21,721 bases of DNA from the NCBI GenBank assembly GCA_033557675.1, contig JAWQRM010000528.1, forward strand, positions 1 through 21,721, given 5' to 3'. This DNA is from Coptodactyla brooksi. Lineage: Eukaryota > Arthropoda > Insecta > Coleoptera > Scarabaeidae. Positions 1 through 8,574 of this stretch are shown piece by piece. The notes beneath the pieces were generated by a model. It was not told where the DNA came from. It searched no databases and worked only from the letters and a program-made list of their open reading frames with translations. The translations under genes and the position numbers were made by a program. The first letter of the stretch is position 1. Every line of letters starts with the position of its first letter.

Positions 1-1529
1 CGTGCGATCTCTGGGATCACCCGACTTGTCCACCAATCAGACGATAATACGATACCCCTATGGGACAAGATGTATTTTCCTGCACGGTATATAATTTCCT
101 GGAAAGGAGCAGTAATATCAGTATTAATCCCATTTTGGGGGGTTATTATACAACAGCTTAGGGAGCAAATGCGAAAAATAACTATTATTACGGCAAATAT
201 TGTATAATTTAAGAAAATTTTGTGCACGGAACATGTTATTAGATATTCTAAGTATCCTACGTTTTATATTTTTAGTTTTTAGTTTTAAATTTGTATTTTT
301 CGCGCTCCCCCATCCTTCAGAGGGACACGCGTTCTTTTTAGTTGCAATTTAGATTGGTACTCTTTAAGTCGGCGATTTCTGTTCGTTCATTTTTAATGTG
401 TGTGACTCGTTGTAACATTCTCATTGTTCATCAACTTATTTTATGGTTCTCACTCTGCTTAATGTTCTTTGTTGTTAGATTAAAGGACTTTCTGTCCATT
501 AGATCACTTTATTTGGTAAGATTTATTGCTTTCCAGTTGTAAGTCAATTGTAACATGTGGTTTTCTTCTAGGCCTGATGAATCTTTAGAGTTAAAGCGAA
601 ATATTGGTTTAATAAAAAAGGATTAAATATCAAATAGTTTTGCTCATATTACCCAAAATATTCTCCTCAACTTAAGTTGATTATCACGAGTAAAAAGGCT
701 CATCGGTTTTTTCTGAAATTAATTTTAACATATACTTAAGCAATAGGCCACATATTATTATTCTAAAACTTTGAATTTGATTTTGATGTGTATATATTAA
801 ATATTTTCACACAAAAAGAGACGGCCGAAAGGTATAGATATTTATTCATGAAGCGAGTAACTGTTTACAGATAATCATTAACAAATACTTAACCAACACA
901 TACACAGATGGTTCCTGACAAACCCCGCCATTTCTTTATAGCCTTCAGGTATTAGAATTTACCTTTCACATAACGAGAATGTTTGTATATTCCACATAAT
1001 AAGTATATTCCTATAGCATCGTAAAAGAAATACCACATACAACTCATTTAAATGACACATTAACATTACGGTTTAACAGGTTCATCTCTATGGAGGATAC
1101 AGATCTTTTCACCGCATAAGCCTTATGTACATATCAAAATTTACTTTGCTCAGAATCTGTTAATACTGTTGTTCTCTCTCAGGCTTCATACAGTGTAGGT
1201 GAAATATGTGTAAATAACGCCAAATATTATACCCAGATTATGTGTAATGGGCCATAGGCACAATGTTTATTTTTGTAATTACTTCCTTGTTCATTTTCTC
1301 TCCCATAAAGTGTGGTATATTTTTCCTCATCGATTCTTTCTTACCACAGTGTTTTCTGCTATGACGTTAGAACGTTATATTCGTTTAAATACCAAGGCTG
1401 CCTTCACCAGCATTGTTCTCATCTTCCAGGTCTTTATTATATTTTACATATCTGCTTTACCCCTGTTCCCATCTTTGTGGTCCCTAACCTTGCATTGTTC
1501 TAGTTTATTACATGGTGTCCTTTTACATT
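1..1529. other. Unassigned AT-rich stretch, no gene recognised
   Basis: No reading frame here has recognisable protein motifs. The longest open stretches (342-542 and 1247-1570, plus) are rich in Phe, Leu, Ser and Ile, as expected of chance frames in T-rich DNA. The first 150 bases are less AT-biased than the rest, and at 300-335 there is a GC-rich patch (cgcgctcccc ... gacacgcg). Either could be the edge of a retroelement cut off by the window start, but I see no terminal repeat or primer-binding site to support that. Confidence 0.5.
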
Positions 1530-1909
1530 CAATTCTCCATCAATATTTAGCTTCTGGTAACCTACTTTAACTCTCTTACATTTGTATATGCAATAGTAAT
1601 TTATTCCCGTCAGCTTGTATTTATTTTTTATTATTATTTATTTATTTTCCGCCTTAGCTTTTCCCATCTGAGCTTTCTTATTTCTTCCAACTATATGCAC
1701 TTAATTTATTTTAGCTTTCACACCTATCATGTTTTCCAGAGACTTGTACCACTCCATTTTCGTGGTTGTTTTAAATTTCTATGCATTTTAAGGTAATATT
1801 CATTGTGCTTTTTCCTTTGTCTCTCTTTTCTATTCTGTTTTCGGATACTTCAACTTTCAGTTTCACTCATCTGTTTTGTTAAGCCTTCCCGTGCATTCCT
1901 AATTTCCAT
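1530..1909 (-). pseudogene. Probable LINE ORF1-type protein remnant
   Basis: Read on the minus strand in several frames, this stretch gives pieces resembling the nucleic-acid-binding ORF1 proteins of insect non-LTR retrotransposons. A charged Lys/Glu/Arg-rich start (MEIRNAREGLTKQMSE) is followed near 1750-1690 by SLENMIGVKAK and VHIVGRN, and near 1577-1530 by KRVKVGYQKLNIDGEL. The last piece resembles the conserved 'R-V-K-V-G-Y-x-K-L-x-I-x-G' strand near the end of such ORF1 proteins. ORF1 proteins coat the element RNA. There are stops and frameshifts between all the pieces, so nothing here is translatable. It may belong to the same family as the reverse transcriptase remnants at 6430-7950 and 17826-18160, but it lies too far from both to be the same insertion. 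The assignment rests on short motifs and is tentative. Confidence 0.4.
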
Positions 1910-2241
1910 GATAGAATACGAAGTTCTTACTTTATCTCCCATCATCAACACTAGCCAGTTTGTGAATTTTCAATAATAAAAGAATAAATTTATTTACATT
2001 TACCGATACATACAGTTATAGAAATATATTAAAGCGTTATCTGTACCTTGAATTGATTGTCAAATTTGTAGAGATTAATTTCGAAAAAAATTAAGAAGGT
2101 ATAAATTTATGTTATAAGATTTTAAGATTACACACAATAGCGTTACAAAATTCACAGGTTGTAGTTTTATAAAATCCATTTAAAAGAAGGAATTGATTTG
2201 ATTTGATTTTTTCTAACCATGTGATTTTAATATTTAATTAT
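1910..2241. other. Unassigned, 3' flank of the piggyBac remnant
   Basis: AT-rich sequence with no recognisable frame. The 3' end of the piggyBac element must lie in or near this stretch, but I could not find a partner for the palindromic end motif seen at 4277-4295 or a clear TTAA flank, so the boundary is not fixed. Confidence 0.4.
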
Positions 2242-2375
2242 AAATTCTGACGTGCTTCCAATTACTGTCTAATCTTTACAGTGATGACAACAATACGCCA
2301 CGTGAAACTTACATAAATGTTTATTACATTTACAACATGTTATACCTGTTTTATTGTCACATTTTGATGGACACA
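2242..2375 (-). repeat. Second copy of the piggyBac C-terminal cysteine-rich finger
   Basis: This block repeats 2506-2640 in direct orientation, about 263 bases away, with similarity continuing past the stop codon into the 3' untranslated sequence. On the minus strand it reads MCPSKCDNKTGITCCKCNK, then HLCKFHVAYCCHHCKD and a TAG stop (2281-2279). The Cys/His spacing is that of the zinc-binding domain at the C terminus of piggyBac transposases, which in the family helps bind the element ends. This outer copy keeps the Cys-Pro start and more of the His residues than the inner copy. It is either a local tandem duplication of the 3' end or the tail of a second, otherwise lost element. Confidence 0.75.
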
Positions 2376-2505
2376 TATTGTGATTTTGTTACAGAACATA
2401 AACGTAAACAACGATGAAAAGCAATCTTATTACTAACAAAAGTAAAATGCATTATAATGAAAGATATTGCAAACACTAAATCTAAAAACAAAGGAGAAAC
2501 TCAAA

Positions 2506-2640
2506 TAAATTCTGATGTGTTTCCAATTACTGCCTAATCCTTACACTGATGACAATAGTGCACCACTTGCTTACACAAATAGTTATTACAATTACAACAT
2601 GTTATACTTGTTCTATTGTCACATTTTGATGGATACATAT
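2506..2640 (-). repeat. First copy of the piggyBac cysteine-rich finger (end of the transposase)
   Basis: On the minus strand this reads YPSKCDNRTSITCCNCNN, then YLCKQVVHYCHQCKD and a TAG stop (2536-2534). It directly follows the catalytic region of the transposase remnant, so it is the finger that originally belonged to it. The first expected Cys is Tyr here. By eye it matches the copy at 2242-2375 at roughly four of every five bases. Confidence 0.75.
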
Positions 2641-4062
2641 TATACCAAATTTTCTTTATTACGGTAGTAGCTTGTTGAGTTTATGTTCTCTTGACATCAT
2701 GTAGGGAGTTACCGTCAATTTGCCCACTTCTTCCAAAAATAGTCTTCTCTTATACAGAACGTTCTTATTTCAATCTGGATTTATTTCTTTCCATAACACA
2801 AATGCATTATAAGCACTAACATCAAGTATATTGAAGAACAAAATAATAAGCCATCTATTGGTTTTTCATTTGCAAGTGTATGCTGTAATACTTTGATCTA
2901 ATGCATCAACTTCTTCCTATCTTTGGTAGAGTTATAATCTACTATCATTTCTAGCTTCTTGTCGTCCCTGCTGCGTACTTCCTTATCACAGTGCATTGTG
3001 CTCATAAGAATAACGTTTTTATTTTTTGGCACATATGACACAATTGTGGTATCCTTGGTAAAGTAAAATGCAGAACTAGGTACTTCTTTACTTAGTGTAA
3101 TAACGGAAAGCTTGGGTTTATTTTCCTTGACCGTTCCTAGCATTTTACCTAATTTTTTGGACGCGAACAAAATATCACATGTAACATTTTGCCCTCCGAG
3201 TTCATGTGTTAGGTCTAAAACTACTCGCATTCCTTGATGTTTTTCTGGTGCTTCACTCGAACATTTTCCCGTATAAACTTGAGCCATATTTTGCTGGCTT
3301 GCTGGGAATATACTGGTTGAAAGGACAGCGTCCTCTGAAGCCAACAAGTTGTTCGTCAACAGCAACATTATTACCTACATTGTACAATTTAGGCACAATT
3401 TCTATCCTCTTCTGCCAAAACTCTTTCATAGGGGCTAATTTGTCACTTGCTCTCCTTTGTTGACGATCGATCTTATCGTCAAAACGTAATACGCGTGATA
3501 TTCGATAAAAAACTTTCAACTACATCGTTGTATGAAAAATATATTTACCGGTTTCTGCATCCTACAAACTTTCTGTTGATTCGCCGCGTGATTTACAAAC
3601 TCCTACCAGCAATAATAATCCAATATATGCTTGTATTTTAACATTATCCAGATCTTCTTAATCATATCCGTACACTTTCCGATCATCAAGATTGCTCATT
3701 TTCAACACAATATTTTCAAGTGTAGGGTTCCCGATAATTTGAAAGGCATATAGAATAATCCTTCACTTTGGATATGGCATATATCCAGAGCCTTGTTGGA
3801 CCAGGAGTAATTTTTATTTTGACTAGATGCTCGTCCACTTTGGAGGAAAGGTTCTAACATCCAAGATATAACATTGTCTTTCGACTGTACTAACTGAACA
3901 GGGGCACCAGTATTTAATATCTGAAGAATCATAGTCTGCTTCGGATTTCTCATAGTCGGTGTCATCGCCGGTATGATTTTCAACCTTAGAAATAGTTTCA
4001 TCGTTGGATGCATTTGCATGTATCTCTGTTATTTCTTCATCAGATAGAAATCACCTCGCCAT
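2534..4062 (-). pseudogene. piggyBac-type transposase, decayed, first catalytic Asp deleted
   Basis: piggyBac transposases cut and paste DNA at TTAA sites using three Asp residues. Reading from an ATG at 4062, the pieces occur in the family order: an acidic start (FLSDEEITEIHANASNDE; an in-frame TGA is the fourth codon), GRASSQN near 3830, VKIQAYIGLLLLVGVCKSRG near 3620, LRFDDKIDRQQRRASDKLAP near 3480, VAVDEQLVGFRGRCPFNQYI near 3360, VYTGK and NQGM-like HQGM near 3270-3230, and the second Asp in GQNVTCDI near 3170. DYNSTK near 2935 is followed after a frameshift by the third Asp in VDALDQS, then NRWLIILFFNILDVSAYNAF, then the cysteine-rich finger. At about 3279-3290 the frame jumps from PSKPAKYG to QVYTGK. 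The segment that carries the first Asp in the family is missing. With at least five frameshifts and several stops the gene is dead. Confidence in the family is high. Confidence 0.9.
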
Positions 4063-4276
4063 TATTTATGATGATACTTATTCAACATTGTACATAAAGA
4101 AACTGTCATAATGACCTGAGGATTATAAACGTAACAATATTGTTTAAAAAATTGAATAGTAATTTCTTGTAAAAACTATTTGGCAGTATTATACTTTACG
4201 TACTAGCAAACCACGTCACAAAATCTTGAAAATAAATAATGAAAGATGACAAAATTATTGGACCTGAAAATTCGTT

Positions 4277-4295
4277 TCGGGTCATATTGACCCGA
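4277..4295. repeat. Palindrome in the 5' end of the piggyBac element
   Basis: tcgggtca-tat-tgacccga is a perfect inverted repeat (8-base arms, 3-base centre), about 215 bases upstream of the transposase start. GGGTCA...TGACCC palindromes just inside the ends are known in some piggyBac families, so this probably marks the subterminal region. The element tip then lies near 4305-4316. No TTAA target duplication is visible there, and no matching copy is seen at the 3' side. Confidence 0.6.
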
Positions 4296-4316
4296 GGAGT
4301 ACAGCAGTGCTACCTT

Positions 4317-5095
4317 ATCTTCAAAATCAAAAGTTCCAAACCTACAGTTTAGTATATTTCTTCACGTTAGGAGGAATTAAAAAAAATTGGATCTTTGAAT
4401 GTGCTTTGAAGCAATAACATATTCCCTTAGTCATTAATATTTTAGAATATCCCTTGTGGTTAAAATAATACTGTGATTCTGATCGATAAGAATTTATTAT
4501 TATGGCGTTTTGGCGAACCGAAGAATATGTTTGACAGCAATAAAAAGTTTCATGATTCAATAGTTCTATCGATATCGGAATAATAAAATACTTGGCTTTT
4601 ATATTTTTACAGTTAAATATAGGATACAGTGCTATCCAACGACGAAATAAACTTCACTGTTTGTTTTCCCGGATGTACTTTTGTCATATTTTATTAACGT
4701 ATGTACAATCATCCTACAAGAAAAAGTTTCGTCGACAAAAGTTTTAATATGGGAAAATTGTAGCAGCTTTCCATTCCATCGATACAAAGAAAACTAAAAC
4801 CAGAAGGTCGGTCACAATTGGCAATGTGGAAACGACATGTGGCAGGCAAGCGCGATTTGTGCGTTTTTTGGGAAAACTTTGGTACCATGAAAAGAGCCGG
4901 TTAGCGCTGAGGGCACTGCTAGAAAAAATCTTTCATTGTTTAAGTTTGCCAGGGCAAAATTTAGCGTATGGAATTCACATTGAAACCCAGTGAACTGCGA
5001 GAACTATTGTTCCATCCACATTACTATTCAAAACGTTTAATTTGCGAATGTAGAAAAAACTGAAAGAAGAAGAAAAAAAACTATTATCTCCCTAA
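4317..5095. other. Unassigned stretch between piggyBac and mariner copy 1
   Basis: No coding frame with recognisable motifs. The part at 4800-4960 is less AT-biased (for example ggcaggcaagcgcgatttgt) and could be old unique DNA or the fragment of an unrecognised repeat. An A-rich tract (about 5050-5082) immediately precedes the mariner insertion site. Confidence 0.4.
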
Positions 5096-5097
5096 TA

Positions 5098-5996
5098 TTG
5101 GGTTGTTCCGAAGGTAATTTCGTTCTTTTTTTCGCAGCAGAGGCGTTAGTTGTATTCTAACCAGCCAATTTCATTCTAAACAGTATATACATTATATATT
5201 TTGACAGCTGACTGCAAAGTTTATGCGTGAAAATATTTTGTTCGATTCTGTGGAATTGTTTTTTTTGTGTCTTATGAAATATGGAGAATCAAAAACAGCA
5301 TTTTTTGGCACATTTAATTTTTTATTACAAAAAAGGTAAAAATGCCTTACAAGCGAAAAAAGTCAACAGTTACAAGCGAAAAATTAGTCGATGCGTATGG
5401 AGAAGATGCATTGAAAGAATATCAGTGTCAAAATTGGTTTGTACATTTTCTTGCAAAAGTTTGTATAAGTTTGCAAAATTTTTGGGAGAATACCACAATG
5501 AAAATTTAAAGTTTGTGCAGTTGTGGACAAATTAGATGATTTTTTTGCAAACTGGTTATCAACTGGAGAAATTGCATGATTTACTCAAACAGAAAAGGCC
5601 AGAATTGATCAATAAAAAAGGTATAGTGTTCCACCCAGATAATGCGCGACCGCACACCAGTTTTGTAACTTACCAAAAGCTTGTACAGCTTGGTTGGAAT
5701 GTACTACCATACCCATCATATTCTCCAGATCCGGCACCTGCAGATTACTTCTACAAAAATTTTTGGATGGGAAAACCTTTATTTCAAGTGAAGCCTTAAA
5801 AAATGACCTGCACCAGTTTTTTGCCTGCAAGAATCGGAAGGTTTATGAGCGTGGAGACATGACACTGCCAGAAAGATGGCAAAAGGTGTTGGACCAAAAT
5901 GATTAATATGTAATTACATCACATATTTATACTCTCGAAGAAAAGTGCCTTTCATTTTCACAAAAAAAAAACGAAATTACTTTCCGAACAACCTAA
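5098..5996 (+). mobile_element. mariner copy 1, internally deleted, with intact ends
   Basis: The left end (5098-5124, ttgggttgttccgaaggtaa...) and the right end (5970-5996, reverse complement ttaggttgttcggaaagtaa...) form 27-base terminal inverted repeats with a few mismatches. A TA dinucleotide lies on each side (5096-5097 and 5997-5998), the target duplication expected of mariner elements. The element is 899 bases long, against about 1.3 kb for a full-length mariner, so roughly 400 bases of the transposase gene are gone. The ends match those of copy 3 (13770-14336) closely, so these are one family. It could have moved only with transposase supplied in trans. Confidence 0.93.
5281..5906 (+). 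pseudogene. mariner transposase pseudogene (copy 1)
   Basis: The start is MENQKQHFLAHLIFYYKKGK, the N-terminal helix-turn-helix region of mariner transposases. The chain continues after a frameshift as YGEDALKEYQCQNWF. The middle, including the first catalytic Asp, is missing. The frame starting near 5536 resumes with the catalytic core: HPDNARPHTS (second Asp) and YSPDPAPADY (third Asp), with exactly 34 residues between the two Asp, the D34D spacing that defines mariner. A further shift near 5750 removes a few codons before FLDGKTFISSEALKNDLHQF and the C terminus VLDQND with a TAA stop. An intact protein would have about 345 residues. The two remaining Asp are unmutated, so this is the least damaged core of the three mariner copies here, but the protein cannot be made in one frame. 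Confidence 0.92.
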
Positions 5997-6039
5997 TATT
6001 TAGTCTTTTACCAATTGCGTATCATTTGTGATTACGCGA

Positions 6040-6320
6040 ATTTAAGTTCTATTTCAATTATCTGCGCAATGTTACGACGAACGCGATGGAGTTTATTTGT
6101 TGCGTTGGGGGCGCTTGGTTCGGTAGGCCGTGAGGGAAACAGATGAAGAGTTATAGCTGCCCGGACAAGTGATAATCGGCGTAATTTCATTGCCGTTGCT
6201 CGTTTGTTTCGCCGTGGGGCCGACCCCGAAATTCATCAAGGCGCTCGTGCGCCGTTCTCTTCGTTCGCGATCCCCAATCTTATTCGTCTTCCCCCTGTTA
6301 CAAATTATCTCATTCCGCTA
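6040..6320. promoter_or_regulatory. CpG-rich island of non-repetitive sequence, possible regulatory DNA
   Basis: In strongly AT-rich surroundings this stretch is dense in CG dinucleotides (gttacgacgaacgcgatgg, ggcgctcgtgcgcc, ttcgttcgcgatcc) and shows no transposon motif. Its frames are not persuasive as protein. The contrast with neighbouring decayed elements suggests older unique DNA, perhaps a promoter-proximal or conserved non-coding block of a gene outside the window. Function is inferred only from composition. Confidence 0.3.
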
Positions 6321-6429
6321 ACTTACGACCATTACATTAACAAGGGCACTTAGTCATTTCTAGGTTTTCTGTACTTACTCTTTCCTGTTCTCCTGATACT
6401 TCTAACATTTTAGAATATTCCAAATGTCA

Positions 6430-7950
6430 TGTTTAACTTTGCATTTTAGGTCACCTTGTAACCATGTTCCATAGTCTTCGGTCGTTTGCTTTCCTCCTCC
6501 AATTCAACTACCCTCTTCTCTTCTAGATCTTCTTGGTCCGCTACTCTACCGTCTTCTTGTCCTACCTTTTTCTTCTGACTTCTGGTATTCTCCCTGTTAT
6601 TGTTTTGACTGTTCTCCCCTGTCTCATTCTTTCCATATGTCCGAGCTACTGGAGATGTTTTGCCCTTATTACTGCATCAATCTTAGGCTCTTTGTATAAA
6701 CTGTATATTTCGCTATTTGTTCTCTTGATGAAATCGTATTCAGTCTGTTTACCACCTCTCAGTATTTTCCTTTCCCACATCATCAAGTTACTCTCTGAAG
6801 TAACTTGATGAAATGGGAAGAAGGAAGATGAATCTGTAGGCCTAGATTCCTACCTTTCTTCCAGTAATCTTACTTTTACTTCTCTTACCTCATCACATTT
6901 TTTTTGATATTACTACGCCCAGATATACATATTCATCTGCCGGCTCGAATTTCATTTCTCCCACCCTTGTAATCACCTCTAATATAGTGTCATCCTCTTT
7001 CGTTTCCATTCTCATCCACTTACTTTTCTTCTCATTTATTATCTTTTCTTCTCTTTTCCATTCCTTGTCATTTCCATCTAGCAATGCTACAACATCCGCA
7101 TAACCTATGAGGTGATCATTTTTACATAATATATGCCCTTCTCTATTTAGTTCTGCATTTCTAACCACTTTTTCCAGCACCAAATTGAACACCATTGTCG
7201 AAAGAGGATCACTTTGTCTTACACCTTTACTACAACTTCTTTTTGCATTTTTTCTTTTATTCTTACATTGCACCTGGTACTTTGTAAAGTCATCATAACC
7301 AATTTGATCAATTTGGATGGGATATTAAATTCCTCCATTATCCTTATGGGATATTTCTTTTCATAAAGTCGTACGCTTTCTCAAAATCTGTGAATAATAC
7401 TCCCATTGGAATCTTGTACTGGCAGTTTGTTGTTAGTGTTGTCCTTAATTAAAAATATAGTATGGCCAGTACTTTATAAGTTACGTCCACTAAGAGAGAG
7501 ATATTTCTCTGTAGTTATTACGGTCTGTACTATCTTCATTATTAAAAACTGGTGGTATATTTGCCTTCTCCCAGTTTTTTGACATACTTTCTTTTTTCCA
7601 AATTTCAAGTACAATTACGTACAGTTTTTGTCTTAGTTGTTCGCCTGCATACTTTAGATGTTCCGCTGTTATGTTATTTTCCCCAGAACTCTTATTGATT
7701 TGAACTTTTCTGCCACTCCGTTTAATTCTTTTCTGGTAGGTTCATCATTCATTGGTTCCACCTCTTGGTCCATCTCTTCGGCGTTTTCATTCAACATTTC
7801 TCAAGAGTATTCACTCCATCTCTCCTTTCTCTTACTGTTCTCTCCCAACAAATTATGATCTTTATCTTTAATGTATAAAGTCACTTATATTCGCTCGCCC
7901 TCCTTTTTCTATTTCTCTGTAAAAATTTCGCATATCTTTTCGTACGAAAA
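6430..7950 (-). pseudogene. Non-LTR retrotransposon (LINE) reverse transcriptase remnant
   Basis: Read from 7950 down, the pieces run in reverse transcriptase order: NKSSGENNITAEHLKYAGEQ near 7690, IWKKESMSKNWEKANIPPVF near 7590, NNYREISLL and TYKVLA near 7490, motif A FTDFEKAYDFMKR near 7390, GVRQSDPLSTMVFNLVLEKV near 7220, the catalytic box as IGYADVVALLD near 7110, and DEYVYLGVVISKKM near 6920. The C-terminal part follows at about 6775-6600: WERKILRGGKQTEYDFIKRT, then EIYSLYKEPKIDAVIRAKHL and GHMERM. The YADD box has become YADV, which removes a metal-binding Asp. Many frameshifts and stops are present, and a stretch between TYKVLA and motif A is deleted. The endonuclease domain is absent, consistent with 5' truncation. 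The clade is not resolved. Confidence 0.85.
6781..6810. repeat. Perfect 12-base inverted repeat with 6-base loop inside the LINE
   Basis: catcaagttact (6781-6792) pairs perfectly with agtaacttgatg (6799-6810) around the loop ctctga. It sits just upstream, in the sense of the LINE, of the codons for MWERKIL. LINE coding sequence has no reason to hold such a hairpin, so it looks like a later local inverted duplication. Confidence 0.85.
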
Positions 7951-7979
7951 GAAATATCATTATATAAATAATGATATTT
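7936..7979. repeat. Two adjacent perfect palindromes at the 5' edge of the LINE remnant
   Basis: cttttcgtacgaaaag (7936-7951) is a perfect 16-base palindrome. It is followed with no gap by aaatatcatta / taatgatattt (7952-7962 and 7969-7979), an 11-base inverted repeat around a 6-base loop. They lie where LINE similarity ends and AT-rich DNA begins, and may mark a rearrangement point. Confidence 0.8.
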
Positions 7980-8122
7980 ATTTATCCATCACTATATACA
8001 TATTATTACATTTTGTATGAATATATTATTCATGCAAAAATCTAGTAAGGAGAAAAATTTAGAACCTGGCAATTTCTCCAGATGGTTATTACATTTTAGG
8101 TACATTTTAAGTTAAAAAAGAA

Positions 8123-8207
8123 CATTGACGCGCCAAGAAAGGTCGTGTGTAATTGGTCATGTCGTAAATATAAATTACTTTTTTAGGTCTTGGTAAACCA
8201 ATGTGTT
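8123..8207. repeat. Left terminal inverted repeat of the pogo-like element
   Basis: An inverted match to 10074-10156, and also to the 3' end of the second copy at 11079-11161. It contains the block tggtcatgtcgtaaat shared by all three. This is the 3' end relative to the transposase. Confidence 0.85.
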
Positions 8208-8351
8208 TATGATTGCCAATGTACGCAAGTTATTATAAATAAAACTTTAGGAATGAAATTACATCTGTATACTGATCACTGCCTCTATATTATCATAAAG
8301 TATCTGGTTCTGTTTCATAGTCAGTTATAAGTAGTATCAACACAAAATACA

Positions 8352-8560
8352 CACATAACATTTTAATCCTACAATTAAAACAATAATTGCTTATTGTTAA
8401 ATATTGTTATTTCAATCTAATCGACTATGGGGTAAGTAAGTAAATATTCAAAAGTATAATATAATAAATATATAAAAATTTATATATAAAATATTGTTTT
8501 TATCTATTTTTCTATACTTTTTATATATAAAAATTGATATATTAAAAATATAATAATTAC
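8352..8560. other. AT-rich insertion present in only one copy of the pogo-like element
   Basis: Comparison with the second copy shows similarity up to about 8350 and again from about 8562. The second copy has only about 50 unrelated bases at this point. The intervening sequence is almost pure A/T with mirror and inverted runs such as atatataaaaatt. It may be a small AT-rich insertion or a local expansion. No target duplication could be defined. Confidence 0.5.
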
Positions 8561-8574
8561 TATCTACATTTACC

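Noticed and set aside
342..542. 66-codon plus frame near the window start
   Set aside because: Composition (Phe, Leu, Val, Ser) is that of chance frames in T-rich DNA; no motif, no codon bias, no neighbours.
1247..1570. 107-codon plus frame
   Set aside because: It lies antisense to the probable LINE ORF1 remnant and its hydrophobic composition follows from the T-rich strand; no signal peptide plus domain pattern that would make it a real protein.
3206..3641. Plus-strand frames overlapping the piggyBac remnant
   Set aside because: Antisense shadows of the minus-strand transposase, which has clear family motifs.
4277..4295. GGGTCA...TGACCC palindrome as a nuclear-receptor binding site
   Set aside because: GGTCA half-sites would fit, but the position upstream of a piggyBac transposase and the known palindromes near piggyBac ends explain it better.
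6533..6808. 91-codon plus frame with apparent membrane-like hydrophobic runs
   Set aside because: Antisense to the LINE C-terminal region, which is recognisable by WERKILR and GHMERM; the hydrophobicity reflects reverse-complemented Lys/Arg/Glu codons.
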